NCBI GenBank assembly: GCA_007922195.1
Contig: ML681996.1
Coordinates: forward strand, 24,744,274 to 24,808,273
DNA length: 64,000 bases
Direction of reading: 5' to 3'
From: Podocnemis expansa
Lineage: Eukaryota; Chordata; Testudines; Podocnemididae
Part shown: one piece after another, positions 51,536 through 64,000 of the stretch
How the letters are laid out: each line of letters opens with the position of its first letter
Numbering within the stretch: the first letter of the stretch is position 1
Made by a program: the position numbers and the translations under genes
The notes under the pieces: generated by a model
Seen by the model: only the letters and a program-made list of their open reading frames with translations
Told to the model about the DNA's origin: nothing
Databases searched by the model: none

Positions 51536-52989
51536 TTGTAGATCACTTGATAAACATGGGAGCCATAGCATAAGTACTGTCCATCAGACAGGAGCCTGGG
51601 TGTAACCTGGTGTCTTTTGAAGTATCCAAGGTTGTTCTGTTGTGTTCGACTCTTTTCTCTGGGTGCCACCTTTGGAAGAGGCCTGGTGTCTCATGATTTG
51701 GATGTGGTTGAGTTTTTCTGCACTTCTGACCAATAGGATGTTTCTTATATTCCTCCACTGGATCCACCAAAACTCCCTTTGGTGATTCAGCCACTGCCAT
51801 ATCTGTTATCAGTGTGTTATTGTGGTGTTCTTGGCTTTGGGAACTCCTACTGAAAGTTGTTTTTGGTTGTAGAAATCGGCTCCCTTCCAGTTGTTGACTT
51901 TGGGAACCCCAAGTTTTTTCCTCAAGGGTTAAAGCTGCCAAAGACTACCAAATTTACTTAGGTTCTGTAGGTTTTCTTTGAAAAGAAATGTAATGTTTTG
52001 GTGTGAGAGGGAGATGTGATGCCTGTCAGCCTGAAATTTATTTTTTCTGATCTGTAAATTCCTTGTTCATGTCTTATTTTGTCTTCTCACATCTCTTCCT
52101 CCTGGTAAGCAATATTTTGTTTTTATAGGATGATTAGTCAGTGAAAATTGTACTTCAGCTCTCATTGTATTGTTTGGATTCTTGTACCTTACAACAAGAA
52201 CACTTGTATGAGTTTCTTTTGATACATCAGGCTGGCATATTTCTCTAACTGCAAGTTTACTTGCTCCTCGACTACATGTGTCTGGTGGTACTACACTTGC
52301 CTACTCAAGACAGAGAAATATTAGGCATAAAAGCATTGGAGGGACTAGCCAGCACAGTTCAGAAATGTTTATTGCATGAAGTGATGCATGACAGGGGAAG
52401 CAAGTTTAGAGCTGAGCTAAGGAATGTCCATCCTCCAAGGGCAGCCAGCGCTTGAGAAATTGATATGCCCGCAGGAAGCAGGTGCCTAAAAGTGCCTGAG
52501 ACTGGTTGCAGAGTATCCTCCCCATACTCCTCTTCAGGGCCAGTGCAACCCGGTAAGCAGGGTAAGCGTTGCAGCGGGGTGCCAAAAGGGGACAGTGCTG
52601 TTGCGCTCCCCTGATGACATCACTCGTCTGCGCCAGTGTCGCTCTGCTGCAGGGGGGCACCACAAACCCAAGTGCCGTTCCTGCCCCTCTTGGGTGCAGA
52701 GAGTTTGTCTACTACAGTGGTTTTCAGCCAGTGCGCTGCAGCACACTGATGTGCCATGAGGACTGTCCAAGTGTATCATGAAGTTTTCTACAGGGGTAAT
52801 GAAAATTGATTTAAAACAAGCATTGTTTCATCTTAAACAATATGCTATCCAACCAAAATTACAGCTCATCATGGTCTTGAAAATTAATAATCAGAGTAAA
52901 AGCGGAGTATCAGTCTTCCAATTTTAAAATGTGGACATGTTAAATGTAGGTGGCCTAAGGGCAAAATTGAGTTGATGTGTATTTTTTCC

Positions 52990-54065
52990 AGAACAAGCAA
53001 GGAGTCCTGTGTCACTTAAAAACTAAAAAATATATTTATTCCATGAGCTTTCATGGGAGAAAATCCCACTTCTCCATATGCTTTGAAGATGAGGGAACTT
53101 GCAGAATGGGACAAAATAAATGCAGGGAAGTGTAAACCATGGGATCATGTCAGACTGTAGCAGCAATCAAAGCTGTTGTTAAGATTCAGACACGGAAACA
53201 GCACATAGAGGAGGGTGAGGTCAAAATCAGCTGTTGTAATGGGAAAATAATCCATAGTCACAGTTTAATCTTGCTTTCACACAGTCAAATTTGCATATCA
53301 GTTTCAATTCTGCAGTTTCTCTTTGAAGTCTTCCTGTATTACCTAGTTGCTTGAGCACAGCTGTTAACAAGTGTTCAATGAAGTGATTAAGCAGGTTGAA
53401 GTGCTCAGCTACTGGATTTTGAGTGTTATTTCTGATGTCAGTTTTGTGCCCATTTATTCTTGTGTGCAGAGATTGTCCTGTTTGTCCAATGTATAAGATG
53501 TGGGGGCATTTCTGGCACATGATGGCATAAGTCACATTGGTAGATGAGAAGGTGAATGAACCCTTGATGGAGCAGCTGACTTGATATAGGTCCTATGATG
53601 ATGTCTTCTGTATAAATATGTGGGGCAGAGTTGGCAACATGGTTTGCTGCTAGGTCTGTAGTTGCTAGTATCTGGTTTGAGGTGAGGTTGCTGTCTGTAG
53701 GTGAGGAGAGGTCTGACTTCCAAGGCTTGAGAGAGTCTTATAGAATAGACTGTACATCCTTAATAATGTGTTTGTAGAGGTCTGATTTGGGGGTTGTAGG
53801 TGATGACTAGTAGCATTCTGTTGTTTTTCTTGGGCTTCTCCTGTGGTAGTTGACTTCAGGGTTCCTGCCTGGCTCTGTCAGTCTGTTTCTTCACTTCTGC
53901 AGGTGGGTTCTGTAGTTTTAAGAATGCATGATAGAGATTCTGAAGGTGTCCATCTCTTCCCTCAGCAAAGGTGGTTGTTAGCTCATGGGTATTCCATGTC
54001 TGAACTTGGTGAAAGATAGTAGGGAGGGGAAAAGGCATAATCTGAGGTGAAGATAGCATTAGTCA
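52990..54065 (-). mobile_element. Penelope-like element with GIY-YIG region
   Basis: Minus-strand copy. Its 3' terminus is at the left (CAAGCAAGGAGTCCTGTGTC, 52998 onward), followed upstream by the GIY-YIG endonuclease (53227-53535) and, in shifting frames, the linker of the PLE protein (AEGRDGHLQNLYHAF and LQNPPAEVKKQ near 53900-53990; LLTYRQQPHLKP near 53690). The reverse-transcriptase domain is not recognisable beyond about 54065, so the copy is 5' truncated or too decayed. Confidence 0.88.
53227..53535 (-). pseudogene. GIY-YIG endonuclease domain of a Penelope-like element
   Basis: The longest frame (102 codons) of the PLE. PLE proteins join a reverse transcriptase to this nuclease, which nicks the target DNA. 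Visible residues: the first motif as TYAIMC with Y3, the second as LYIGQTGQ (Y15-I16-G17), catalytic Arg26 and His30 in HTRINGH, TDIRNN, and catalytic Glu44 in PVAEHFN. The cysteine pair C7/C10 before the YIG is typical of PLE-type enzymes. The frame is cut off upstream by a frameshift near 53535, so the protein is not intact. Confidence 0.88.
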
Positions 54066-56604
54066 GTTAGGTCAAGTGCAAAAGGTGACTCTTGTCTCTG
54101 TTAATGTACTGAGTGTTGCAACATCTGTGTCCTATCATTTGAGGGTAGGCCAGGGAAAAAATCCTAAATGCTTAAATCCACTAGGATAAGTTCATCTTAA
54201 TTCTTGAAACAGCAAGCCTTCATTGCATTCAAGTTCTGAGCCTTGCCATTGTTGTCTTACCTTCCTACATGCAACTTCCCACAGAAGGGAGTGTTTTTTG
54301 CCCTGAACCAGTATTGAAGGAACTCTTTTTGCCTTCTGCATTAATAGAGCTCAGGGACAGGATGCTCTGTGACTCATCATTTTTTACCTGGCCTCTAAGA
54401 ATGGTATTGTTTAGCTCCGCAAATATGCCAAACACTAAATGAATTAGTTTCTTTTGTTCCATCTTGTCTTTTTACTGGGGCTTGACAAAAGAGATTGTTT
54501 CCCATCATCCTCCAAGTGATACACCCAGACCCAATGGTTAGCCAGGAGGAGTTGGCAGCATGGAAGTACTTGTGGACTGGAGAGGAGAATTGTCACTGGG
54601 TAGTCATGCTAACACAACTCCTGTTCTGCTCCCATTCACTGAAGCTAGATCTACGCTACATGCCTATATTGGTGTAACTGCAATAACTGCATTGTTTGTG
54701 GATTTAAACAGTCCACGATCCAGGACAATGTTGTTTATTGACTTAACACCCCTCCCCCTGTGTAAGTAGTGCTCGCTCTCCTGTAGGTTTAGAAGCGTCT
54801 TTACTAAGTGCTACACATCACTGTAGTACTGTAAGTGAAGATAAACCCTGGCAGTTACACTTAGATTTATAAATGCCAGTCCTTTTCAACCCTCTTTAAT
54901 GTGGAATACCTCAGTCAGTCAGCTGTCAGGAACTTCTTTTCTTTCTCCCCTGAATGTAGATCATTTTTCTGTCTGCAGCTGATTGGCTGTCTCTTGATGC
55001 ACTTCAGTATTCAACCATAGTATTTGCTTTATTATATTGGATAAATAATACTTTTCTATTACAAAGAGAAGAAAAGCAAATCATTCTTATCTAGGCAGAG
55101 AATGTATCATCTTGCCTGAACATGGTAGATACTTTGGTTACAAAGGAAAAAAGTTAGTTGATGTAGTGTTACTTACCAGTCCATGTCTACTCCTTCCTTT
55201 TTTGCTTTTTCTCTCTGTGTCATGCATGACATGTTGCCAAGGAGACAGTTGCTTTCTGTTGTAAGTTCTCTTGTCTCCATCTCTAGCACCCTTCTAGCAA
55301 AGAACTCTTTTATATAAAAGGTAGTGGTTCATTCTGTGGAGAAGAATCAAGTGACATTTTTAAGATTTAAGTTAAGGTATTTTAGCAGAGCAGTAGTTTT
55401 GCCCTGAAATTGAGTGTCACTATTTGGAAGATAACTATTCCACGTGTTCTAAAATACATACGCCTTCTCTGATTTTCTTGGAATCTAGTGTAGGTCATCA
55501 ATACGTGAGGTAGGATTAGTGCTCCCGAATATGGGGTCATTCGAGCCCGGGGTTCCCAGTGTAGTCCCTGTAAAAGTCAACTGTTTTCTTAAGTGTGGTC
55601 TTGCATACATTGTGTCTCAGGCTACGGTGTAATGCTACCAGATTAATTTCACTTGGAAATCAAGGTTAGGTTGAGCCTCACTAATGAGTTAGAAAGAAAT
55701 GTGCCTATGAAGTTGCACGTCAGTTTGAGCCAGAACATTTGTCAGCAGCCTGCTGTGAAGTATCTAGGTGACTCCAGATGGTGCATGGTGGACATTGAGC
55801 CTGAGCAACACCTGTGTACTTCGAGTTCACGTTCTACCTAAGCAACTTTCAGAAAATGTGCAGAGGACACTAGTTCAGTCTGTTTTCTTCAGGAAGTTTT
55901 GGTGTAATTTGTGTTGATATTTTGAAGTTCTCTAAAATCACACACAGGCTCTGATTTCCTTGGCAAGGAAATTAACATTAGTGAGAAGATGAAAGATTCT
56001 AATAAGCAGTTAGGTGAATGTAATCATGACTAATGGTCCTCAGCTCTTTCCTGAACAATGAGTCTGAGTATGATTAAAAGAAAGCAAGTTGCTGGGTCAT
56101 TTGCTAAAGGAATAGCAGTGTCCCTAACATGAATTGATCATAACATTTTCAGATTCTTAATTTTTTTGGTGCTGCTAAAGGATATTGGTGGGGAGGGTGT
56201 ACTGGAGCAGGGCAGGAGCTATGAGGGGTTGGGAGAATGCAGGGTGGAGAGTCCCTTATTAATATAAGGGATCATACAAACACTGTTTTTGAAAACCTTT
56301 CTCAGCAACTTACAGCTGTGATGGTGAACTGGGTTTCCAAAAAAGTAACTTTTGTGGTCTCTCAGTGAATAAGGGAATTATCCTCTAAAGGTTCTTTGCT
56401 CTTTGAGAGCTCAGAAATACTGACATAGCAGAATCATACGAGGGGAAAGTGGAGCTTATCTGTGTCAGGGGAAAGAACTCAAAACTCCTTTCTTCATGCT
56501 ACCTTGAGCAGTGGCAAAGGAACACCAGCCTTATACTTACTCTCTTGCTGTTTGTAGGAGAAAAGAGTAGTGCAGCTGTGGTGAGGAAAGGGTGGGTTAG
56601 AGAG

Positions 56605-56655
<51 letters not shown>

Positions 56656-59050
56656 GGACAGGGGCCTACATTTGTGCCTCCCAAACTCTCCATTTCTCTT
56701 TCCTCTTAAGAACACATTCCTTCTGACACCCTATGAGCCCCTGCACTCTTTCTGACTTCTTTCCCAGCTCCTCCATTGTTAGGGTTTCTTGCTGATGCCT
56801 ATTCCTCTGTAGGGAATTGTGCTGGGTGATGAGGACTGGATTGTGCTGGAGGGGGAGAGAGATGAAATCATTGAGGCCTGTAAAGGAGCTAAAATGGAGT
56901 CGGTGCCATTTGTAGTTGGGTCCATCATTGGTAAGGTGCTAGAAGCAGGAATGGGAAAGTTTGGCTGTGGAACATGAGTACTAAGAAACTGTTTTTAAGG
57001 GGGAGGACACCCCAAAAGTTGCACTGATGCCCACTGGTGCCTTATTGCTTTTTCAGGACATCAAATTCCTCTGCTTGTCCAAAACCAGTAAATGTATGTG
57101 CATTCTTAACTTTGCCCTTTCAGCAATGCCCCAATATCCCAGTGAAACCATTGTACCCTTGCATCTTCTGTGGATCACTGAGAATGTGGCGCCTGAGAAT
57201 GTAGGGCAAAATAACACTTTCTTTGTATGAAGGTGCAGCTTGGGTTTAGGTTGTATGCAGCACAGGCCCAGACTTGAGAGTATTAATGCTGTTCTCTTTT
57301 CCCTGACAATTTCTTCAAAGCTATTGCTTTCACTCCCCCCCCCCCCCCCATTAAGCTATGGAGACTCTTCTCATGTATGCCACCACAGTTCAAATAATCC
57401 TGTAGCAGGAGGATGCCCTTGTGTGCCTCTGACACAACCTACAGAACTTACTGTTGAAATGAAGCATATTTGATCCCTAGTAATATATGGGCAGAACTCC
57501 TCATGTCATAGTGACACCTTTGTAGTGTGCTCCAATTAATCCTTTCACCACTCACTACAGCTACTACATCCAGTACTGATCTCAGACAGGAGCGCATGCA
57601 GATAAAAGCTAGAATTTGAATTTGTGAACAATACAAGCAGTGGTTCCTTTTCATAGTCCTTAATGTCTGTTTATCTTGGCATTCCCTTATTGAGCCATTA
57701 TTTACATTGTGGGTGCCCTAACTTCATTCCCTGGTTTTCATAAATTTGAGCATAGCTGAACTAGACAATCTGGAGGGGCATGAGGCTTTTTTTGGTGCTG
57801 CCACTGTGTAATACTCCTGTCAATCTACACAGATCTTAGTGAGTGGTTTGTACAAAGATCTATGATAAACAATAGCCTTTCTGCAGTAAGTAAACTCTTA
57901 GTGTAAGATTTCTCATCACTCATTGGGGAGCAATAATGATGCAGGGCTCCAGCTGTTTTTGCCTCTTGACTACTTGCACAGACATTTCTGCCATTTTAGG
58001 TTTACATGAAAATTCCTACATGTATTTCTGAGGAAGCATAACTCTTTACAGTCAGTGTGACAGCATGACTCCATGTCACAAGTCAGTTCTTTGGTTAATC
58101 TTTCACCTCCAGGTATTTTCCTTTTATTTTAGATTTTGTAGTAAGCTCTATGATCAGGTTTTTATGATAGTGGCCTGGATAGTAGCTGTAGAGAAGGCAG
58201 TTGCCTTTAACTCTTTGGGGTTAGATTACACACTCACGTTGTATTACCAGGACAGTTGAGTATACAGCTTTGCATTCTTCAGTTATGCTTCTTGAAGTAC
58301 TGTCAGTGCTGACTCTTGAGAAGCACCTGCATATTGCATAAGCCCAGGGCTGTGAGGGAGGCTTAAACTGTCAGTAGATATGCAGACTTCATTTTGAGCT
58401 ATGGCCTATTTTAGGTATTTCTGGAAAATAAAATATGGACTTTGAAGCATTTCACAAAACTACCATAAATAATCATGATTCCAGAAAAATTGATCTTTTG
58501 GGCTGGAATTCTTGCTTACCGCATGCTTTATAAACTATCAAGCTGTGGTAGTTCAGTGTGACTTGAGTCTAGGTCAGTGTTACTTCCTTGTTAGGGTATG
58601 TTGCTGAAGAGTTTGAGGCAAAGGTTGCAGTGGCCAATTTATTTTCTTAAAGTCCCTTTATATGAGAGCCTAGATATCCAACACCTGTTAGCATATCTGT
58701 AGGATGCCTAATTTTTTTAGTTCTATATAATTTCCTACTTTTTGAATGTTTAAATGGAGCATTCAGGCTCCTTTTAAAGGAAGTAATACTTGCTAGTAGG
58801 TGTGTTAAAGCAGTGGTTCAAGGCTACACATAGGTGTTCTGGAGGCTGTGTTAGTGCAAGCCTGGGCACTGCTGTCCACAACTGAAATATATAACTGGGC
58901 CCCTTGTGGTGTAGGGGCCCCAGGCAGCTGCATTCCTCTCCACCCCTTAAAGTGGCCTGTATCTGCAAGTCTCTAAACCTGTCCTGCAACTCCCAGGTTG
59001 GGAAATGGTGGCACAGAGCACACTTGATCATTGTCCTCTTTATATATATT
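54066..59050. other. DHX15 intron 5, unassigned
   Basis: Apart from the GT repeat at 56607, nothing firm. 54640-54850 starts AGATCTACGCTACATGCC and resembles a MITE start. No exon of DHX15 (next expected residues EIDEACKR) is found here. Confidence 0.35.
56607..56654. repeat. (GT)24 microsatellite
   Basis: Perfect 48-nt dinucleotide tract in intron 5. Confidence 0.97.
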
Positions 59051-59059
59051 TGAAGGTGT

Positions 59060-59345
59060 ATTGAGGGTCCTCTTCCCCACCACACTCCTTGTCTTTCCTC
59101 AAGACTAAGCACACTGTTTATCTTCTTCTTGTAAATCACATTTTCTACTTTTTGTTGCTTTCCTTTGGACTGTTTCCAGTTTGTCAACAGATTTCTTAAA
59201 ATACAGTGCACTGAATGGACACATTACTTCAGCTGAGGCCTCTCCAGTGCCAAGTAGAGCAGAACAAATACCTCTTGTGTCTTAATATGACAATCCTGTT
59301 AATATGCCCTAGAATATTAGCTTTTTCATCACTGAATCATGTTTT
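59060..59345 (-). mobile_element. CR1 LINE fragment
   Basis: The plus strand shows the complement of a known CR1 RT/3' segment: TTGTTGCTTTCCTTTGGACT, then TTTCCAGTTTGTCAAC, AATGGACACATTACTTCAGC and TGAGGCCTCTCCAGTGCCAA. Decayed minus-strand copy. Confidence 0.7.
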
Positions 59346-59589
59346 ATTCCCTTTAACTCCTAGTTCTTCTAATGCTAGTCCCCATGTGAATTGTGAATGT
59401 GGGGTGTATATATGTGCTGGAGTTGGAACTGTTCGTAGCAGTGTTCATTGACCTGCTTGTATGTTGTGCATCGGCCATGTGGTGTGTCGGAGGTGTTAGG
59501 AGGCTGCACAGGCCAATCCTTCTAGTTCCCTCTAACCACCACATAGTCAGAGTTGAAAACCTCTTCCTATCTCCATATTAGTACCCTTC

Positions 59590-62500
59590 TTAGCATATTG
59601 TATATAGTTGCATTTTTACACAGTTAAGCGTAGTTTAAGTACTTAGCAGTTAGGAGTTTAGTGGTTGTCCGTTTACTCCATGTGGGGTGTCCCACCTGCT
59701 CATGGGAACTATGCCTCAGCAAGCTGGCTTTAAAAAGCTGTGCACTGTCTGTGCCTTCTCTGAGAGTAATGAACTCCAGTATTGTTTTTGTATTGCTGGG
59801 GTGAAGCCCATGTTATTGTCTTGCTCCATCTGATACTCCTTCCCACTGTGAGACTTGGAAGCTCTGACTCCACAAACATCTCCTGGAGGAAGCAATGCAC
59901 CTGTGTGTTGTCTCAGATTGGCATACTGGCGGATCTACCAAAGCAGTCAGCCTCACTACCAATGAATTCTTTGCTGGCTCTGACTAGAGGAGTATCCTGG
60001 GCTCCAGCGCCACCAGCGATGGTACTGTCAAAACAGCACTGTGCTCATAAGAAGCAAATACATAGGCACAATAGTGCCTCATAGAGAGGGACTGCCTTGG
60101 GGTGTAGTGTTGCCTTCCTGAGCCATGCGTGATTGGTAAAATGTCATGGAAGGACTCTGCTGCCCTTCCACTCAAACAAGTCTAACAGCTGTAGCGACCA
60201 GCTAGCATCATCCTCAACTTCTACTGCGGAACCATTGCCTCCATCCCATGTCCATCCATGCTGTTAGCACCTCCCACACTCAGTGCCATGCATATCTGGC
60301 CACCTGTCTTTGCTGATACCTGTGGCCAACCTGCATCTTTCCATATGCTGGTGTCCCACAGGGTCCTGAATCTCCAGAGCCATAATCCCTCTATCACTAG
60401 CAAATGAACCGCTCCTCTGAAGCCACTGCTCTGAGCTGCTTGTCTTCGCACTGTCATCAGAGCAGCAAGTGAGCACATTTTTTTGCAGAGGTGCTCAGAG
60501 CCAGTTCCATCTGTCCTAAAGGCATCAGCATTTCCAGACCAACTTTTCAGTTTAACATGGTCTTTTTACCAGTGTGATTCTACAGCCCACAAAAGTGATA
60601 CCAGCCCAGCACATCCACATATTGGCCTTCCACCGATGCACTGTTCAGTATTATGTTGCCCCACCAGCTCTGGCAGCTCCACATGCTTAGACTGACTGAC
60701 ACAAATGGGATCCATACCATGGGTGCAAGACATCATCACTCTCACCATTGCCGTTCCCTGGTTTACAAGCTCCTCTCTTGGTTTATGAGGAACCCTCAGG
60801 TGCTGCACCATTACCAATGTAAGAACTGATGGAACCTTTGATACTCACAGGAGTGTATTCCTCTCTGGGTGAGGCGCATATCCAGCCATACATTTCTTCC
60901 CTGGATGACCATGGCCAATGCCAAGATCTGCTCCAGGTCATGGTAAGGGAACGCAACCTATTGGCAGAGGAAGTAAAGGCCTTCCAGGATGAGTTCCTGG
61001 GCATCCTACAGCTGATGGGACTCTCATGTACCACTTTTCCAATGCATAGAGCATTTTTTCAGTCAGCTTGGAGAGTCTGGCATGCCCTCCATCATGTGTG
61101 CCTGTACCTAAAAGGGCAGAATGCAGATACTGTGTCCCAGCAACAGATACAGCATTTCTGTTTATGCACTTACCACCAAATTTGTCAATGGTCCAGGCAT
61201 CAACAGAGTATGCTAGACAACAGCACTCCAAGTCCACCCCTTCAGATCAAGTGATCAAGAAACTTTATCTAATTGGCCATAAGGTCTATACCTCAGCGGC
61301 ACTGTTTCCCCAAGCTGTGCATGCACGTGTGCACCTGCGCACAGGTGATGAAATCCGCACGCACAACAAAATAAATGATGCACAGAAAAATTCATCAGTG
61401 CTAATATGAGTGCACACACAAATTTTTTGTGCACACAGCCTGTGAAAAATCAGAAGAAACATTGCTCTGTGGGCCTGCAATTCCACATAACAAGTTACCA
61501 GGTTGTATTGGTGAAATATGACTTGTGAACGTGTATCAAACTGGCAGAGTTTCAGGCCTCTGTTGCAGGATATAAACAGTGAGTTTTAATCTCTGGTAAA
61601 GGAATGCAAGTTGGTGGCTAGAGTCATCCTCCACACTTCGTTAGACGTTGTGGACACAGCATGTCTCTCCTTAGCCTTGTGGGTGCTATGGTGCAGTGAT
61701 ACTTGGTTACAGATGTTGAGGTTCCTAAAGGAGGCCGAGACCATGCTCGAGGACCTCCCTTTTGATAACCAAAACCTCTTTTGTGATAAAACAGACATGT
61801 GCCTATGCTCGCTTAAAGATTTTCATGCCACTCTGTGGTCCTTAGGTTTTTACACATTGTCCCCACCTTGCCATCAGTTTTGGTCCTCGTTCTGCCTCTA
61901 GTGCCCTTCCTACCAATCTTGCCTCCATGTCAGCAGCATCAGCTGCGTTGACCTGAACACCTGCAATGGCCGTAATACCCTGCTGCCACTACCTAAACCA
62001 CTTCTCCTTTCTCAGATCCCCTGCCTAAACATCCATTTTGACTCCTTTCTCAAGACTCACAAGCCACCCTCTCCTTCTGTGGTCCATCTTGCTATCCACA
62101 GGGATCAGCTTATTCAGTTTGCTGATAGCTGGAGCAAGAAACCTATCAGGGCACCATCTCTTCCAAGAGGAAACAAATGCCTTCATCTGGAAGGGTGCAA
62201 TAAAATGTGTTCCACATCAATGTCATGGCCAGGGATTTTTGTCCCATCTCATTTCCTCATACTGAAGAATGGGGATTACCTTTTTTTTTTTACCCCATTT
62301 TAGACCTCCAGGCCCTAAACTCTTTCATTCATAAGTTCTGATTCTGCATGGTCACCCTTCCCCAGATTGTCTTCTGCCTCCTTCCTGGAGCATGGTTCAT
62401 GCCTTTCAATGTGAAAAAATGCCTATTTTCATGTAGACGTACATCCTACCCATCTCAAATTCTTTTGCTTCATGGTAGGCTCCTCACACTCAGTTCTCGG

Positions 62501-63966
62501 TTCTGCCGTTCAAAGTAGCCCCTGCTCTGCCTTGTGTTCATAAAGGTCTTTATAGTAGTGATGACGCATACAAGATGCCTCAACCACTTGTTCTTGTATT
62601 TGGATGACAGGCTACTAATTGATTCGTCTTGGAAACGTCTCTGGACCACTCTCCATAAGCTATAAATTTTCCTTGTGAGCCTGGGGATCTGTGTCAATGA
62701 GGACAAGTTCAACTTCATACCTACCCATGAGCTCACTTCGGTAGGAGTTTGTCTAAACACTTTTCCAGCATGAGCATTCTGTGCTACTACTGCTTTGTAG
62801 CTCTTAGTTCTCTCATTGCACAACTCAGTTGCCAGCCTTGCACATGTCTCTGACAACGCCTCTCCTTCCTGGGCCATATGACGATCTACACCTTGGTCAT
62901 CCTTATGCTTTCCTACATGCGTGATTATGTCCAGCGGTGGCTGTGTACATCTACAATCTGCAAATAGACCACCTGCAGAGAAGCATACTTCTCCCTCTCT
63001 GTCTTGATTTCCATTGCACTGTGATGCAACTTGACCATGGTCATGGCCACCACCCCCTTCAATCTTCCAACATCCAATACTTCTCTCATAATGGATGCTG
63101 TGCTTATACTCATCTGAAGGGCCGTACTGTCTATGGTCCCCCAGAGAGTTGAGAATGCACTTCAGTGTTCTGGGATTATGAGCAGTCTACCTTATTTGTC
63201 AGGTGTTCGTACTCTGTGTCTCATCCAGCAATTTTCTTGGAGAATACAATGGCCACCTTCAGTATAAACAAACGGGCCAGAGCCTGGTCCCCAACCCTTT
63301 GCATGGAAGCTATTCATTTGTGGAACTGTTTCTTCTGGCATGACTAATACTGCATGCTGTCCATCTTCCAGGGACCGACAGTACCCTTGTAGGTGCCCTT
63401 GATGACTCCTTCCATAACAACCATGAGTGGGAGCTCCGTGACTATACTCTCTGGCCCATCTTCTGTACGTGGGACATGCCAAGTTGGGACCTTTTGCAGC
63501 TCCTGCCAACCGCAAGCTCCCCCTCTTAAATGTGAGGGGGACATGCTTCCCTCCCCTTGATCACCCAACATCTGGTACAACTTCCCATCCTTAACACGCC
63601 TTCCAAAAATTCTCTGCAAAATACAATAAAACAGTGATATCCTCATCCTCATTGCTCCATTCTTGGCCTGTCAGCACTGAATTTTTATGTACATGTTACA
63701 ATGAATTTCTACATCTCTGTCATCCACTGGAATGTGTTATTAAGCAATGTGGAAACTTCATTGTGTGGCCGGCCTGTCACTGTCACTCCCTCAACCCGGT
63801 CTCTATCCCCACTGTCCTCTGCTACTTTTCCACCTTCTTCTTCGAGAGATTGCTCATGTCAGTTCCAACTCAGGTGTGCTTGTGCATGCCGTGTGCAAGG
63901 ACCACTGCAAAATTTTCCCCTAGACTACCCGCAGGGTCGGCAGCGCCCACTAGGGTCTGTTTGTGA
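59590..63966 (+). mobile_element. DIRS retrotransposon, degenerate
   Basis: A DIRS element (reverse transcriptase plus RNase H, integrates through a tyrosine recombinase). Parts appear in order on the + strand with many frame breaks. The gag-like start is ATG 59711 with MPQQAGFKKLCTVCAFSESN. A gag core follows (DDHGQCQDLLQVMVRERN near 60900; DLPFDNQNLFCDKTD near 61755; SLKDFHATLWSLGFYT near 61815). The RT has NAYFHVDVHPTHLKFF (62419) and an intact YLDD at 62597-62608. The RNase H region has FSINKRARAWSPTLCMEAIH then LWNC (63270-63330). The recombinase and terminal repeats were not found before the window ends. A hAT MITE is nested at 61300-61464. Confidence 0.82.
61300..61464. mobile_element. 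hAT MITE nested in the DIRS element
   Basis: Ends CACTGTTTCCCC and AGAAGAAACATTG; flanking 8-mers CTCAGCGG and CTCTGTGG match at six of eight positions. The DIRS gag-like frame runs up to the left flank and resumes as GLQF at the right, which supports the boundaries. Confidence 0.75.
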
Positions 63967-64000
63967 CCCCCCCCCCCAAATATATATCCCTCCCGACCCT

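Noticed and set aside
56449..56715. Frames with long Val-Cys or Thr-His repeats
   Set aside because: Translations of the (GT)24 microsatellite.
54066..59050. DHX15 exon 6
   Set aside because: No frame matching the expected continuation (EIDEACKR, then the RecA2 motifs) was found before 64000 on the plus strand.
62470..62877. 135-codon minus-strand frame
   Set aside because: Antisense of the DIRS reverse-transcriptase region that carries YLDD on the plus strand.

Overview
This window is vertebrate nuclear DNA, most likely from a turtle; a crocodilian is possible. The evidence is the repeat mix: CR1 LINEs, Penelope-like elements (PLEs), a DIRS element, many hAT miniature transposons and PIF-Harbinger remnants. 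Together with large introns and a CpG-island promoter, these fit a slowly evolving sauropsid genome. The species call is inference from recognised families, not a database search.

The one host gene I can support is DHX15 (PRP43-type DEAH-box helicase that takes spliceosomes apart), on the + strand. Five coding exons are readable: 20806-20876, 31578-31926, 44231-44424, 48576-48735 and 49167-49385. They join in frame and encode about 331 residues: the low-complexity N-terminus, the whole RecA1 core (Walker A, motif Ia, DEAH, SAT) and the start of RecA2. The rest of the gene lies beyond 64000. Intron 5 is therefore longer than 14.6 kb. Its donor, GTATCCTT, matches the minor (U12-type) spliceosome consensus. 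A CpG island covers exon 1, with a YY1-like CCGCCATTTT box about 100 bp upstream of the ATG.

Layout: 1-20462 is intergenic and is built largely of nested repeats (CR1 in CR1, hAT in hAT, LINE remnants, LTR-like blocks). It ends in a 1 kb hAT element that directly abuts the CpG island. Intron 1 (20877-31577) holds a 0.7 kb PLE palindrome, a PIF-Harbinger remnant, hAT MITEs and a long near-perfect hairpin. Intron 2 (31927-44230) holds a decayed CR1, a second Harbinger remnant split by a hAT, a fold-back element and more hATs. Intron 3 carries hATs and an LTR-like block. Intron 5 (from 49386) carries nested hATs, a PLE with a GIY-YIG endonuclease frame, and from about 59.6 kb a degenerate DIRS retrotransposon whose YLDD motif is still visible.

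I did not find a new multi-gene system. The observations most worth checking are the U12-type donor in a spliceosome-helicase gene, PLE termini inserted as fold-back units with 11-12 bp target duplications, and the 28.3 kb hairpin. Element boundaries backed by target-site duplications are firm. Boundaries of LTR-like, DIRS and LINE remnants are approximate.
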